Shown here in pieces: positions 17,763-27,968 of a stretch of 64,000 bases of DNA (the first letter of the stretch is position 1; the number at the start of each line of letters is the position of its first letter). The DNA is from Sphingobacteriales bacterium. Its GTDB lineage: Bacteria > Bacteroidota > Bacteroidia > Chitinophagales > UBA2359. The position numbers were made by a program, and so were the translations under genes. The stretch covers positions 4,526,001 to 4,590,000 of the forward strand of contig CP064999.1 of the NCBI GenBank assembly GCA_016700115.1. The letters are read 5' to 3'. The notes beneath the pieces were generated by a model that saw only the letters and a list, made by a program, of their open reading frames with translations, made no database searches and was not told where the DNA came from.

Positions 17763-18979
17763 TGCGCAATAAATTAATCATAGCGGCAATCGCACTCCTG
17801 TTTATCCTGTTAATAGTCCTGGAATTGAACCAACCCAAGAGTATAAAATGGGAGCCTGACTACACCTCTGCTTCAAAAGACCCTTTTGGTTGTGAAGTGA
17901 TGTTTAGTTTGTTAAACAGTGTTTTCCCCTCTGTAGATATCAATCCGGTATCAGTTACTTTATATGAATCACTTTATTTATCGCCACAGGGTGAATTAAG
18001 CATGTTAGATAGCTCCTTTACTTCTAATTATATCATCATTACTGATAGCTTTGAGCCTGATCGAACAGATGTTGAACAATTGTTAAAATATGTGGATAAA
18101 GGCAACAACGTTTTTATTGCTGCTTCCAATTTTGGATATAAAATTCAAGATACCCTTAAATTTAGTCTGGACTATTATTTTGTTTTCAATGATACGCTAA
18201 TCGGACTGAATTTTACCGACACCCTGTTAGCTTCAAATGAAGACTATAATTTTCAAACTTTCCACAGAGCTAATTATTATTTCGATAAATTCAAAACAGA
18301 CAGCACTACAGTGTTGGGTATGAATATTGGAGACCGGGCTAATTTTTTACAGATAGAATATGGTGAAGGAAACTTTTATTTAAGTTCAGTTCCTGTAGCA
18401 TTTACCAATTACTACTTAGTGAATGGCATCAACCATACATACGCTGAAAAAATCTTGTCCTATTTGCCGGTTGCAACTGTCTTTTGGGATGAATATTACA
18501 AACCAAATAACAAGGCTTTTGGACGCAAAGGGGATTCTCCGCTTAGGTATGTTCTTTCGATTGAGGCATTAAGATGGGCTATCTATATAGGTCTTTCCAC
18601 TTTACTTCTGTTCATCTTTTTTAAATCAAAACGTATGCAGCGCATCATTCCGGTAATCAAGCCCTTGTCAAATACAACATTAGAGTTTACCAAAACAGTC
18701 GGGAACCTCTATTTTCAACATGGCAACCATAAAGATTTAGCAGAAAAGAAAATAACTTACTTTTTGTCGTGGCTCAGAACAAAACTATTCCTAAAAGACC
18801 TGACCTTTTCTCAGGCAACTTATCAATATATTTCTTCAAAAACAGGGATACCACTGAACGAAATTGTCCGTTTGTTCAATACCATAGAAGACATCAATCA
18901 AAAAACATCAATTCATGCCGAAGAATTAATGGTTTTGAGCCGTAACATAGAACGTTTTTACAAACATTTTGAATCCTGA
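17762..18979 (+). CDS. DUF4350-type membrane protein
   Basis: 405 residues from the ATG at 17762, which overlaps the preceding TGA by one base; a TTG one codon earlier is less likely. It has an N-terminal membrane helix (LIIAAIALLFILLIVLEL), then WEPDYTSASKDPFGCEVMF. That corresponds to the start of DUF4350, an extracytoplasmic GATase1-like domain. A second helix (WAIYIGLSTLLLFIFF) precedes a cytoplasmic helical tail. In many Bacteroidota these DUF4129/DUF4350 genes sit in a MoxR-DUF58 operon; here the pair stands alone, followed by parC on the other strand. Confidence 0.72.
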   Translation: MRNKLIIAAIALLFILLIVLELNQPKSIKWEPDYTSASKDPFGCEVMFSLLNSVFPSVDINPVSVTLYESLYLSPQGELSMLDSSFTSNYIIITDSFEPDRTDVEQLLKYVDKGNNVFIAASNFGYKIQDTLKFSLDYYFVFNDTLIGLNFTDTLLASNEDYNFQTFHRANYYFDKFKTDSTTVLGMNIGDRANFLQIEYGEGNFYLSSVPVAFTNYYLVNGINHTYAEKILSYLPVATVFWDEYYKPNNKAFGRKGDSPLRYVLSIEALRWAIYIGLSTLLLFIFFKSKRMQRIIPVIKPLSNTTLEFTKTVGNLYFQHGNHKDLAEKKITYFLSWLRTKLFLKDLTFSQATYQYISSKTGIPLNEIVRLFNTIEDINQKTSIHAEELMVLSRNIERFYKHFES

Positions 18980-18996
18980 CCAGAAACAGGTTTCTG

Positions 18997-21579
18997 TTAA
19001 AACAACTCTCCCTGTTCTTTTTCTGAAGTTTCAGCCGGAGAATCTTCTACCGGTAGTGCTGTTTCTGAATGAACTTTTTTTCTGGCTTCAATGCTGTTTT
19101 GTTCTACTTTGGTAATTTTATAGGATGTGATTTTGTTGCCCAAAGTACGCCAACCCTGAACATTGACGGCTTCATCTAAATCCACAACTGTATGTCCTTT
19201 GGTCTTAGATTTGTCGGTGATATAATGATAGACAATACTGACTTGTGAAGATGTGGACACAAACAATAGTTCGAATTTTTTATCTTCTCCTGTAAAGTAG
19301 AACTTTTGCCCGGTTTTCACCACATCAATCTGAAAGCGCTTTACATAATAAGCCTTTTTCTCAGGATGGTAATAAATGGCAGAAACTACGGTTTGAGGGT
19401 TATACTTTTCAACAATTGAAATCGTCGGCAAATCAAAACGGTTACTCAGTTCATAATCCGTCAACTCAAAACTGCCATCTTTGTGAATAATGGTAATGCG
19501 GTCTCCCGTGTCAAATTCACCCAACAGTTTTCCACGTCCATCTGTGTTGAGGCGGCCAATACTTTCATCCAGCCAAATTTTTCTCCCCCCCTGAGTGGAA
19601 GCTCCTACTCCTTTTTGCACCACTTTTCTGATGGGGTGCGGAGTCAGAATATTGCCTTTTGCATCCCGGCCTTTTATAAGCAATTCGCCAAAATCGTATT
19701 CGAATTCTTTTATTTTAGCCTTGCTTGTAGGATGGAGAGAAATCAAAACTTTTTCTGCTTCGCTGTTTGGGTGGACGGAAAGATAGAGGAGTTTTGAACC
19801 TTTACCTGCTCCTGAAGTCATGTCGTATTCCTTATCGCGGGTAATGGCAGTTACTGCGAATCGTTTGACAAAGTTTTTGCCGGCTGTTGCATCTAAATAA
19901 ATGGCGTGATAAATTCGCCGTTCATCGTTTTTCCGCCAAACATCAATATGTACAATGTCTTTTCCTACAAATGTTTTTTCTGAAACTTTAGTAACCAAAA
20001 ACCTGCCGTCAGCACGAAACACAATGATATCATCAATATCGGAGCAGTCTGTAACGTATTCGTCCTTTTTCAGACCATAGCCCATAAAACCGTCTTTTCT
20101 GTTGACGTACAATTTTTGATTGGCTTGTGCTACCTGAGCAACTGCAATGGTATCAAAATTTCTCAACTCGGTCTTACGCTCTCTGCCTTTGCCATATTTC
20201 TTTAACAAATCGTTAAAATAACCGATGGCATATTCAGTCAAGTGATCAAGATGATGTCTGATTAAGGCAATTTCTTCTTCTAAAGATTTAATAGCATCCT
20301 CTGCTTTAAATGAGTCATATTTGCTGATGCGCTTAATTTTAATTTCTGTCAGCCTGATAATATCATCGCGGGTTACTTCTCTGATGAAGTCTTTGACATA
20401 AGGTTTCAATCCTTTGTCTATAGTATCAATGACTGCCTCAAAAGTTTCACATTCTTCTATTTTCCGGTAAATGCGTTTTTCTATAAAAATCTTTTCAAGC
20501 GATGCAAAAAACAACCGCTCCAACAGGGTTTTAAGTTTAAAAGAAAGCTCTGCTTTCAGCAACAACAAGGTATGTTCGGTAGAAAATTTGAGCAACTCAT
20601 CTACTCCAATAAATCGCGGTTTTTTGTCTATAATCAAACAACAGGAAGGCGAAACAGATACTTCGCAGTCTGTAAATGCATAAAGGGCATCAATTGTAAC
20701 ATCAGGAGATACCCCCGGAGGAAGTTCTATGCTGATTTCTACTTCTTTTGCAGTATTGTCAATTACTTTTTTGATTTTAATTTTTCCTTTATCATTGGCT
20801 TTTATGATTGACTCAATAAGGCTGGAGGTAGTTGTACTAAATGGAATTTCACGTATAATAAGCGTTTTTTTATCCGGGGTTTCAATTTTTGCCCTGATTC
20901 TAACCTTACCGCCACGTTGTCCTTCCCGATAATCAGAGCAGTCTGCCATCCCTCCGGTCATAAAATCCGGATACAGGGTGAAGTCTTTTCCCTGTAAAAT
21001 GGCAATCGAAGCCTTACACAATTCCTGAAAATTATGCGGTAAAATCCGGGTCGAAAGACCTACGGCAATTCCGTCAACGCCTTGTGCCAACAGTAAAGGA
21101 AATTTTAAAGGCAGGTTGACAGGCTCTTTTTTTCTGCCGTCATAAGAAAGCTGCCATTCCGTAATGTCAGGATTAAAAGCAACTTCAAGGGCAAATTTTG
21201 ACAACCTTGCTTCAATATAACGAGCAGCGGCGGCACTGTCTCCTGTTCTAAAATCTCCCCAGTTTCCCTGAGTATCAATGAGCAGGTTTTTTTGTCCTAA
21301 GTTAACCAGTGCTTCATAAATTGAGGCATCACCATGGGGATGATATTGCATAGTTTGACCGATGACATTGGCTACCTTGTTGTAGCGTCCATCATCCATT
21401 TCTTTCAAAGCATGCATTAATCTGCGCTGAACAGGCTTCAGTCCATCTTCAAGTGTAGGAACTGCTCTGTCTAAAATCACATAGGATGCATACTCCAAAA
21501 ACCAGGTTTTGTATAAATCATTGACATGGGTAACTTCATGACTGCCACTATGGGGAGGGGTTCCGTTTTTTTCAGACAT
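18997..21579 (-). CDS. parC: DNA topoisomerase IV subunit A (ParC/GyrA family)
   Basis: 860 residues, the DNA-cutting subunit of a type IIA topoisomerase. The N-terminal breakage-reunion domain has YASYVILDRAVPTLEDGLKP and YHPHGDASIYEALVNLGQ. AAAARYIEARLSKFA contains the active-site Tyr (RYIEARL rather than the usual RYTEARL). A long coiled-coil/tower region follows, then a degenerate C-terminal beta-pinwheel. It lies 45 bp downstream of a parE-like gene on the same strand, giving a typical Bacteroidota parE-parC operon. Assignment as topoisomerase IV rather than gyrase rests on this pairing and on the divergent C-terminal domain. Confidence 0.88.
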   Translation of the reverse strand: MSEKNGTPPHSGSHEVTHVNDLYKTWFLEYASYVILDRAVPTLEDGLKPVQRRLMHALKEMDDGRYNKVANVIGQTMQYHPHGDASIYEALVNLGQKNLLIDTQGNWGDFRTGDSAAAARYIEARLSKFALEVAFNPDITEWQLSYDGRKKEPVNLPLKFPLLLAQGVDGIAVGLSTRILPHNFQELCKASIAILQGKDFTLYPDFMTGGMADCSDYREGQRGGKVRIRAKIETPDKKTLIIREIPFSTTTSSLIESIIKANDKGKIKIKKVIDNTAKEVEISIELPPGVSPDVTIDALYAFTDCEVSVSPSCCLIIDKKPRFIGVDELLKFSTEHTLLLLKAELSFKLKTLLERLFFASLEKIFIEKRIYRKIEECETFEAVIDTIDKGLKPYVKDFIREVTRDDIIRLTEIKIKRISKYDSFKAEDAIKSLEEEIALIRHHLDHLTEYAIGYFNDLLKKYGKGRERKTELRNFDTIAVAQVAQANQKLYVNRKDGFMGYGLKKDEYVTDCSDIDDIIVFRADGRFLVTKVSEKTFVGKDIVHIDVWRKNDERRIYHAIYLDATAGKNFVKRFAVTAITRDKEYDMTSGAGKGSKLLYLSVHPNSEAEKVLISLHPTSKAKIKEFEYDFGELLIKGRDAKGNILTPHPIRKVVQKGVGASTQGGRKIWLDESIGRLNTDGRGKLLGEFDTGDRITIIHKDGSFELTDYELSNRFDLPTISIVEKYNPQTVVSAIYYHPEKKAYYVKRFQIDVVKTGQKFYFTGEDKKFELLFVSTSSQVSIVYHYITDKSKTKGHTVVDLDEAVNVQGWRTLGNKITSYKITKVEQNSIEARKKVHSETALPVEDSPAETSEKEQGELF

Positions 21580-21624
21580 TGTGGAAAAAGTAGTTAGAAA
21601 GTCTATAAAATAGTAATATACATC

Positions 21625-23541
21625 TTAAACTGCTAAAAGGTCAGTTTCTTCTTCCTGAAGAAAAACTTCTGCCAATTCCTCTTCTAAGCGGAGGTTTTCG
21701 ATGATAAACTCCTGTCTGTCAGGTGTATTCTTGCCCATATAATAAGAAAGGAGTTTGGAAATTGTAGAATCCTGACTAAGTAAAACAGGTTGAAGCCGGA
21801 TGTCTTTACCAATAAATTTGCCAAATTCATCGGGGGATATTTCACCTAAACCTTTAAATCGTGTAATTTCAGGTTTTCCTCTCAGGCGATTGATAGCCTC
21901 TTGTTTTTCCTGTTCATTGTAACAATAAAAGGTCTGTTGTTTATCACGCACCCGGAACAGAGGAGTATCGAGAATATAGACATGTCCGTTTCGAACCAAA
22001 TCCGGAAAAAACTGAAGGAAAAAAGTCAAAAGAAGGAGGCGGATATGCATTCCGTCCACATCGGCATCAGTAGCCACTATAATTTGGTTGTACCGAAGTC
22101 CATCCAATCCATCTTCTATATTTAAGGCGTGTTGGAGGAGGTTAAACTCTTCGTTTTGATAGACAATTTTTTTGCTTGAGCCAAAACAGTTCAGGGGTTT
22201 TCCCCTAAGGCTAAACACTGCCTGAGTTTCAACACTCCGGGCTTTGGTAATTGAACCACTTGCGGAATCTCCTTCTGTTATAAATAAAGAACTATCAAAC
22301 CTTTTTTCACCTCCACCGTCTTCGTTAAGATGATAGCGGCAATCCCGCAGTTTTTTGTTGTGAAGATTTGCTTTTTTGGCCTGTTGTTTGGCCAATTGTT
22401 TAATACCACTCAATTCTTTTCGCTCTCTTTCTGACTGCATTATTCGTTTTAGCAATGCATCAGCAATAGCAGGATTTTTGTGCAGATAATTGTCGAGGTG
22501 TTCTTTTAAAAAATCCGTAACAAAAGATCGGACGGTTACTCCGTCAGGGCCAACGTTTGCTGAACCGAGTTTTGTTTTTGTTTGAGATTCAAACACAGGC
22601 TCTTCAATCCGGATGCTGATTGCTGCAATGACAGAAGCACGTATATCGGAAGTATCAAAGTTTTTATTGTAAAATTCACGAATAGTTTTAACTAATGCCT
22701 CTTTGAATGCTACCAAATGCGTGCCTCCAAGTGGAGTATATTGTCCATTTACAAAAGCATAATATTCTTCCCCATATTGATCGCCGTGCGTTAGGGCAAC
22801 TTCCATATCATGCCCTTTCAGATGTATAATCGGGTAGCGCAATTCATCCGGATTGGTTTTACGACCTAACAAATCGAGCAATCCGTTTTTTGATAAGTAT
22901 TGCTGTCCATTTAAATAAATGCTCAGTCCGGCATTCAAATAGGCATAGTTCCAAACCTGATTTTCAATATGTTCAGCAATGAAATGGTAATTCCTGAAAA
23001 TCTGATCGTCCGGTTCAAAAGAGATAAATGTGCCGTTTGGCTCTTTGGTTGGCATCACCGGGGGATCACTAACCAATTCTCCTCGTTCAAATTCAGCCTT
23101 TTTCATCTGACCGTCCCGTACCGCATAAATTGAAAATTTCTTTGCCAAAGCATTAACTGCTTTAGTTCCCACGCCATTCAGTCCGACAGATTTTTTAAAT
23201 GCCTTTGAATCATATTTTCCACCTGTATTGATTTTTGAAACACAATCCAACACTTTGCCCAAAGGAATACCACGTCCATAATCTCGAACTTCAATTCGCT
23301 GGCCATTTAGTTTTATCTCTATTTTTTTCCCAAATCCCATTACATATTCATCAATAGAATTGTCTATGATTTCTTTGATGAGTATGTAAATACCATCGTC
23401 TGCCGAACTACCGTCTCCTGTCTTACCGATGTACATACCCGGACGCAATCTTATATGCTCCCTCCAATCGAGCGACCTGATATTGTCTTCTGTATATTCA
23501 ACCGTAAGCAAATCTTGTGTTGTGGTTTTTTCTTTTGACAT
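21625..23541 (-). CDS. parE: DNA topoisomerase IV subunit B (ParE/GyrB family)
   Basis: 638 residues, the ATPase subunit partner of ParC. The GHKL ATPase elements are present (RPGMYIGKTG, EIIDNSIDEY, VRDYGRGIPLG, VGLNGVGTKAVNAL). The transducer domain follows, then the TOPRIM domain with EGDSASGSITKARS and ATDADVDGMHIR for metal binding and TRFKGLGEISPDEF at the C-terminal end. Length is that of ParE-type proteins. Transcribed with parC. Confidence 0.9.
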   Translation of the reverse strand: MSKEKTTTQDLLTVEYTEDNIRSLDWREHIRLRPGMYIGKTGDGSSADDGIYILIKEIIDNSIDEYVMGFGKKIEIKLNGQRIEVRDYGRGIPLGKVLDCVSKINTGGKYDSKAFKKSVGLNGVGTKAVNALAKKFSIYAVRDGQMKKAEFERGELVSDPPVMPTKEPNGTFISFEPDDQIFRNYHFIAEHIENQVWNYAYLNAGLSIYLNGQQYLSKNGLLDLLGRKTNPDELRYPIIHLKGHDMEVALTHGDQYGEEYYAFVNGQYTPLGGTHLVAFKEALVKTIREFYNKNFDTSDIRASVIAAISIRIEEPVFESQTKTKLGSANVGPDGVTVRSFVTDFLKEHLDNYLHKNPAIADALLKRIMQSERERKELSGIKQLAKQQAKKANLHNKKLRDCRYHLNEDGGGEKRFDSSLFITEGDSASGSITKARSVETQAVFSLRGKPLNCFGSSKKIVYQNEEFNLLQHALNIEDGLDGLRYNQIIVATDADVDGMHIRLLLLTFFLQFFPDLVRNGHVYILDTPLFRVRDKQQTFYCYNEQEKQEAINRLRGKPEITRFKGLGEISPDEFGKFIGKDIRLQPVLLSQDSTISKLLSYYMGKNTPDRQEFIIENLRLEEELAEVFLQEEETDLLAV

Positions 23542-23859
23542 TTTCTATTTTTTATCCGGGGGTGTTTTCAATATTGTCAGGTTATTACAAGCTTTCAAAT
23601 AGTCTGATTGAATGTGCAAAATTAGCAAATTAACCCTTGTTCTTACCTTATGGGGCAAAAATACCAACAATATTAGCTTTTCAAAAGAATTTCATTCTTT
23701 TTTTAAAAAAAATACAAAAATATTTTGCATCTTTAAGGAAATCAATAACCAGATTATGATTCTAAAGCAACTAATTACAAAATGTAATTACAAATGAACC
23801 TTAGGATACAAAGACCTGATTGTTCAGAGTTGTTGAACAGAAAAACCGACTAATCCATT
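23542..23859. other. intergenic, no gene recognised
   Basis: About 320 AT-rich bp upstream of parE. A 61-codon plus-strand frame at 23612 looks compositional rather than coding. It probably holds the parE promoter, but I see no convincing -7/-33 pair. Confidence 0.4.
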
Positions 23860-25845
23860 TCAGTTTACTTCTTTGTAAAAAGCGGCTATATGTTTTGTGT
23901 TTCCACTCAGGTAAAGTAAATCATTTTGAAGGATTTTCAATTCCGGAGTGATATTGGAAATCAACTCTCCGTTTCTTGAAATTGCCAGAATATTGACTGA
24001 ATAATTCTTTCTGATATTTGCTTCGTGAATGGTTTTGCCTACTACTTCACCACTGTCGGCAATCACTCTGACACATTCAATATTAAAGTTTGGTAAGGTT
24101 TCGGTTTGTGGCAAAGGATTAGAAGCTCTGATAGGCCTTAGCATTTGATAATTGTCGGAACGTATGTCCTGAACCAATTTGTCGAGGTCGTTTATAGGAA
24201 CTAAAAATTTTTGAAGTGCCCTTGCAAAAATTTCGATGGATGTTTCAAATTCTTCGGGGATAACTTCGTCAGCTCCGAGATTAAGTAATTCATCTGTTTC
24301 TTTTACAAAACGAGTACGAACAATGAGGTAAACTGTTGGAGATAAGTTTCGGATGTTCGCTACCATCGTTTTGGTTGCTTGTGGATCTGAAATGGCTATG
24401 ACCGCCACTCTTGCATTTTCAAGTTGCACTTCATGTAGGATATGTTCTTGAGTAGCATCACCATACACCATCTTCTCCCCTCTTTCTTTACCTTCTAACA
24501 CAGCTTCCATATTCAGTTCTACAATAAGCGTGGGAATATTGGCATAACGGGCTGCCCGTGATACATTTCTTCCATTTACTCCATAACCAATAATTACTAA
24601 ATGATTGTCAATGGATGAATTCTCTGAAGTTCCAAGGCTTGCCGGCTGAGGGGTCTGTTTAAGACTAAATTGTTTGAATATAGGAAGTTTTAGTAAAAAT
24701 CTAAATATCTGTTCAGAATTGAGCAGGATAAATGGGGTTATTCCCATAGTAATAATAGAAACTGACAAAAAATATTGATTGTGAAGCGAACTTAAAAGTC
24801 CTTCTTTGATGCCGGTCTGTGAGAGTATAAACGAAAACTCTCCAACCTGAAATAGAGATAGCCCCGTTAGTATGACAACCCGAAAGGGAAAACGCAAAAA
24901 AGCAGCAGCTAATCCGGCAATTATTGCCTTTAAGAAAATGACAATAACTGCTAAGAATAAAATCAAGGCTAAATGGGACAATAAAAAATTCATATCGAGC
25001 AACATGCCGATTGACACAAAAAAGAAACTTGTAAACAACTCCCTGAAAGGAATGATATTGCTTGTTGCCTGATGACTATACTCAGATTCAGAGATGATAA
25101 GTCCGGCTAAAAAAGCACCCAAAGCGAGTGACAAACCTGCAAAAGATGTGAGGAAAGCTACTAAGAAACAAACTGCAATTGTTGTAAGTATAAACAGGTC
25201 TTTACTGCGAGTTCTGGTTACTAAATAAAACAATTTTGGCACAACATATTTTGCACTAAGCAGCGTAATTACCAAAACTCCGATTGTTTTAAGCAATAAC
25301 ATTAAAACTTCTAACGCCACATTTTCAGAATTGCCGGCTAAAATTGGGGTGATAAGCATCATAGGAACGACCACAATATCCTGAAAAATGAGGATACCTA
25401 ATGAAATTCGACCATGTGGTGCATTGATTTCGTTCTTTTCCTGCAATATACGAAGTACAACAGCCGTACTTGACAACGAAAACAGGAAACCTATAAAAAC
25501 TGCGGATGCCCAATGTATCTTAAACAAAACAAGTGTTACTATTGCTGCTAAAATTGTCAATCCGACCTGAATAGCCCCTCCTATAAAAACAGTTTTTCGG
25601 ATGGCAATAAGCTGTTTAAGTGAAAGTTCCAATCCGATAACAAAAAGCAGCAAGATGACTCCAATTTCAGCCAATAATTCTACTTCATGGGTTGCATGAA
25701 CAAGACTTAAACCATTTGGGCCTATCAGGATTCCGGTTGCCAGAAATCCGATGATGGATGGTAGCTTGAAGCGGTAAAACGCTAAAACCACCAAAACAGA
25801 CAGGCTTAATATTACGATTACATCTTGCAGCAATGGAATTTGCAT
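23860..25845 (-). CDS. CPA2-type cation:proton antiporter (KefB-like)
   Basis: 661 residues. About 12 membrane helices in the first 390 residues (for example VIVILSLSVLVVLAFYRF, LLAEIGVILLLFVIGLELS, LSSTAVVLRILQEK) form a monovalent-cation/proton antiporter module. A cytoplasmic RCK/TrkA-N domain starts at HLVIIGYGVNGRNVSRAA (NAD-type GxGxxG loop, with YGDAT and a conserved Asp), and a TrkA-C domain ends the protein. Resembles KefB/KefC and YbaL, which extrude K+ or Na+ under electrophile or pH stress. Which ion is moved cannot be told. Monocistronic. Confidence 0.9.
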   Translation of the reverse strand: MQIPLLQDVIVILSLSVLVVLAFYRFKLPSIIGFLATGILIGPNGLSLVHATHEVELLAEIGVILLLFVIGLELSLKQLIAIRKTVFIGGAIQVGLTILAAIVTLVLFKIHWASAVFIGFLFSLSSTAVVLRILQEKNEINAPHGRISLGILIFQDIVVVPMMLITPILAGNSENVALEVLMLLLKTIGVLVITLLSAKYVVPKLFYLVTRTRSKDLFILTTIAVCFLVAFLTSFAGLSLALGAFLAGLIISESEYSHQATSNIIPFRELFTSFFFVSIGMLLDMNFLLSHLALILFLAVIVIFLKAIIAGLAAAFLRFPFRVVILTGLSLFQVGEFSFILSQTGIKEGLLSSLHNQYFLSVSIITMGITPFILLNSEQIFRFLLKLPIFKQFSLKQTPQPASLGTSENSSIDNHLVIIGYGVNGRNVSRAARYANIPTLIVELNMEAVLEGKERGEKMVYGDATQEHILHEVQLENARVAVIAISDPQATKTMVANIRNLSPTVYLIVRTRFVKETDELLNLGADEVIPEEFETSIEIFARALQKFLVPINDLDKLVQDIRSDNYQMLRPIRASNPLPQTETLPNFNIECVRVIADSGEVVGKTIHEANIRKNYSVNILAISRNGELISNITPELKILQNDLLYLSGNTKHIAAFYKEVN

Positions 25846-25970
25846 AACACTTGAAAACTTTTAAATGTTTGTATGGCCAAAGATAGGACAATATATCTCT
25901 GCATCAAAGGGGAAAAACAGGTGAGTTTAAAACTGGCCGGAATGTCTGAATTCTTACTTACAAAATTGGT

Positions 25971-27278
25971 TTATAAGTCTTTTGCTGCCTTTTTGTATGT
26001 TTCAAGTGCTCGCAACCTTGCGAAATTGTGTTCAACGATTGGTTTGGGGTAAGTTACCTTATTGTATTCCGGTACCCATTTTTTTATATAGGTAAAATCC
26101 GGGTCATATTCTTTTGCCTGAGTTGCAGGATTAAAAATTCTGAAATAAGGAGCTGCATCACAACCGGTACCTGCTGCCCATTGCCAGCCACCGTTATTGG
26201 ATGCAAGTTCGTAGTCCAATAACTTTCCGGCAAAATAAGCCTCTCCCCACCTCCAGTCAATTAACAGGTGTTTGGTTAAAAAGCTTGCTGTAATCATTCT
26301 CAACCGGTTATGCATGAACCCGGTTGCGTTGAGTTCTCTCATTCCTGCATCTACAAAAGGATAGCCGGTCATTCCTTGACACCATTTTTCAAACTCTTCC
26401 TCATTGTTCCTCCATTCTATGGCATCGAACTGCGGCTTGAATGAACGAGTAACAACATGTGGAAAATGATATAGTATCATTTGATAAAAATCTCTCCAAA
26501 TCAGTTCATTCAACCATTTGTGGCTAAAGCTTGTGGCTTTCAGAACCATTTCACGGATGCTGATTGTACCGAAACGGAAATGTACGCCCAATCTTGAAGT
26601 GCCGTTAACAGCAGGAAAATCCCTAAACACTTCGTAATTCTCAATCAAATTGTCTTTGACTGTAATAGGAATGAAATCATTTCTTTTGGAGGAGAACCCT
26701 ATCATTTCTAAAGAAGGCAGTATAAAAGGTTGATAGGGATAAAAATTTTTTATGTCGAGCGCATTGCCTGTAATTATTGGCGGATTTTTATCGAACTGTG
26801 CTTTCCAGTTTTTACTATATGGGGTAAAAACAGTGTACGGCTTTCCTGTGCCGGTTAATATTTCACTTTTTTCAAAAATCACATGGTCTTTAAACCCATA
26901 AAAGGGAATGCCTTTTGAAGACAAAAATTCATAAATCTGACGGTCGCGTTGTTGAGCATAAGGTTCATAATCGCGGTTAAAATAAACAGCCCCAACTTCA
27001 AATTCTTCCAGCACTTTTTTCCATACTTCCAAAGGTTTACCAATAGCGATTATTATATTGGATTTATTAGACAACAAATCTCTCCGCAGCAAAATAATGC
27101 TTTGATAAATAAAACTTACCCTTGAATCATCTTTATCAGGAAGTTGATCTAAAATGTTTTTATCAAATATAAATAACGGAAGTACCGGTAAGTTTCCCGA
27201 TAAGGCATTCCAAAGTGCGGTATTGTCGTGCAATCTCAAATCCCTTCTGAACCAATGTATGGCTATTTTAGGTTTCAT
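25971..27278 (-). CDS. phrB: deoxyribodipyrimidine photolyase
   Basis: 435 residues of the cryptochrome/photolyase family; repairs UV-induced pyrimidine dimers with FAD and blue light. The N-terminal Rossmann-like antenna domain starts IAIHWFRRDLRLHDN. The FAD-binding domain contains WLNELIWRDFYQMI, NRLRMITASFLTKHL, DWRWGEAYF, LASNNGGWQWAAGTG and APYFRIFNP, the signature of class I CPD photolyases. Arg/Asn/Trp residues of the DNA-repair pocket are present, so it is probably an active photolyase rather than a cryptochrome. Divergent from the DinB/YfiT-like gene. Confidence 0.92.
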   Translation of the reverse strand: MKPKIAIHWFRRDLRLHDNTALWNALSGNLPVLPLFIFDKNILDQLPDKDDSRVSFIYQSIILLRRDLLSNKSNIIIAIGKPLEVWKKVLEEFEVGAVYFNRDYEPYAQQRDRQIYEFLSSKGIPFYGFKDHVIFEKSEILTGTGKPYTVFTPYSKNWKAQFDKNPPIITGNALDIKNFYPYQPFILPSLEMIGFSSKRNDFIPITVKDNLIENYEVFRDFPAVNGTSRLGVHFRFGTISIREMVLKATSFSHKWLNELIWRDFYQMILYHFPHVVTRSFKPQFDAIEWRNNEEEFEKWCQGMTGYPFVDAGMRELNATGFMHNRLRMITASFLTKHLLIDWRWGEAYFAGKLLDYELASNNGGWQWAAGTGCDAAPYFRIFNPATQAKEYDPDFTYIKKWVPEYNKVTYPKPIVEHNFARLRALETYKKAAKDL

Positions 27279-27288
27279 AGTTGTTTGT

Positions 27289-27322
27289 TTTGATGAAATT
27301 TACTCAAAAAACTCTATATTTG
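27289..27322 (+). promoter_or_regulatory. Bacteroidota promoter, TTTG and TATATTTG elements
   Basis: TTTG at 27289-27292 and TATATTTG at 27315-27322, separated by 22 bp, match the Bacteroidota -33 and -7 elements with one extra base in the spacer. The -7 box lies 47 bp upstream of the DinB/YfiT-like start and overlaps the region upstream of phrB. Confidence 0.5.
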
Positions 27323-27369
27323 CAAAATTCGGTTTGCCGCTTACTTCCTTCTTAAACCAATTTACCCAC

Positions 27370-27912
27370 ATGCAAAATACAAATTTGTACCAACTTCGTT
27401 TTCCAATTGGAGAATTTTTAGAACCTCAGGAATATCCGGTAAGTTTAATCAATACATGGATAAAAGAAATTGACGAATTGCCCGTTCAGCTTCAAACTGA
27501 AGCCGGGCATTTAAACGAGTTACAGCTAAATACACCTTACCGGCCGGAAGGATGGACTCTTCGGCAAGTCATCCACCATATTGCAGATAGTCATCTCAAT
27601 AGTTTTATCCGGTTTAAGTTGGCTTTAACAGAAGAAAATCCCACCATTAAGCCTTATTTTGAAGAGCGTTGGGCCAATTTACCAGATTACTCAATGCCGG
27701 TTCAGGTCTCTTTTCAATTACTCGTTCATTTACATGCAAGATGGGTACATCTGCTATTTTCTCTGACCCAACAAGATTTAAACAAAACCTATTACCACCC
27801 TGAAAACAAGCGTGAATTTACGCTTCAATATGCCATTGGTCTATACGCCTGGCATGGGAAACATCATCTTGCCCATATACAGTCCCTCAAAAAAAGACAA
27901 GGATGGGATTAA
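27370..27912 (+). CDS. YfiT/DinB-type metal-dependent transferase-like protein
   Basis: 180 residues. The N-terminal sequence YQLRFPIGEFLEP and the motifs LRQVIHHIADSHLNS and YAWHGKHHLAHI place it in the YfiT branch of the DinB superfamily, where three His bind Ni/Zn. YfiT/BstA members transfer bacillithiol or act as putative hydrolases. The protein conserves FKLALTEENPTIKPY, seen widely in this branch. I chose the ATG at 27370; upstream in-frame codons would run through the promoter. gldH follows on the same strand. Confidence 0.85.
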   Translation: MQNTNLYQLRFPIGEFLEPQEYPVSLINTWIKEIDELPVQLQTEAGHLNELQLNTPYRPEGWTLRQVIHHIADSHLNSFIRFKLALTEENPTIKPYFEERWANLPDYSMPVQVSFQLLVHLHARWVHLLFSLTQQDLNKTYYHPENKREFTLQYAIGLYAWHGKHHLAHIQSLKKRQGWD

Positions 27913-27968
27913 AATCAATCAACAAATTATTTACAGCATTGAATTGCGGGGCTACTCATTTTCAATTT

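Noticed and set aside
23612..23797. 61-codon plus-strand frame upstream of parE
   Set aside because: AT-rich Lys/Phe/Asn composition typical of a chance frame in a promoter region.
27154..27369. Upstream part of the plus-strand frame before the YfiT-like gene
   Set aside because: It overlaps phrB antisense and contains the promoter; the protein family starts at the ATG at 27370.
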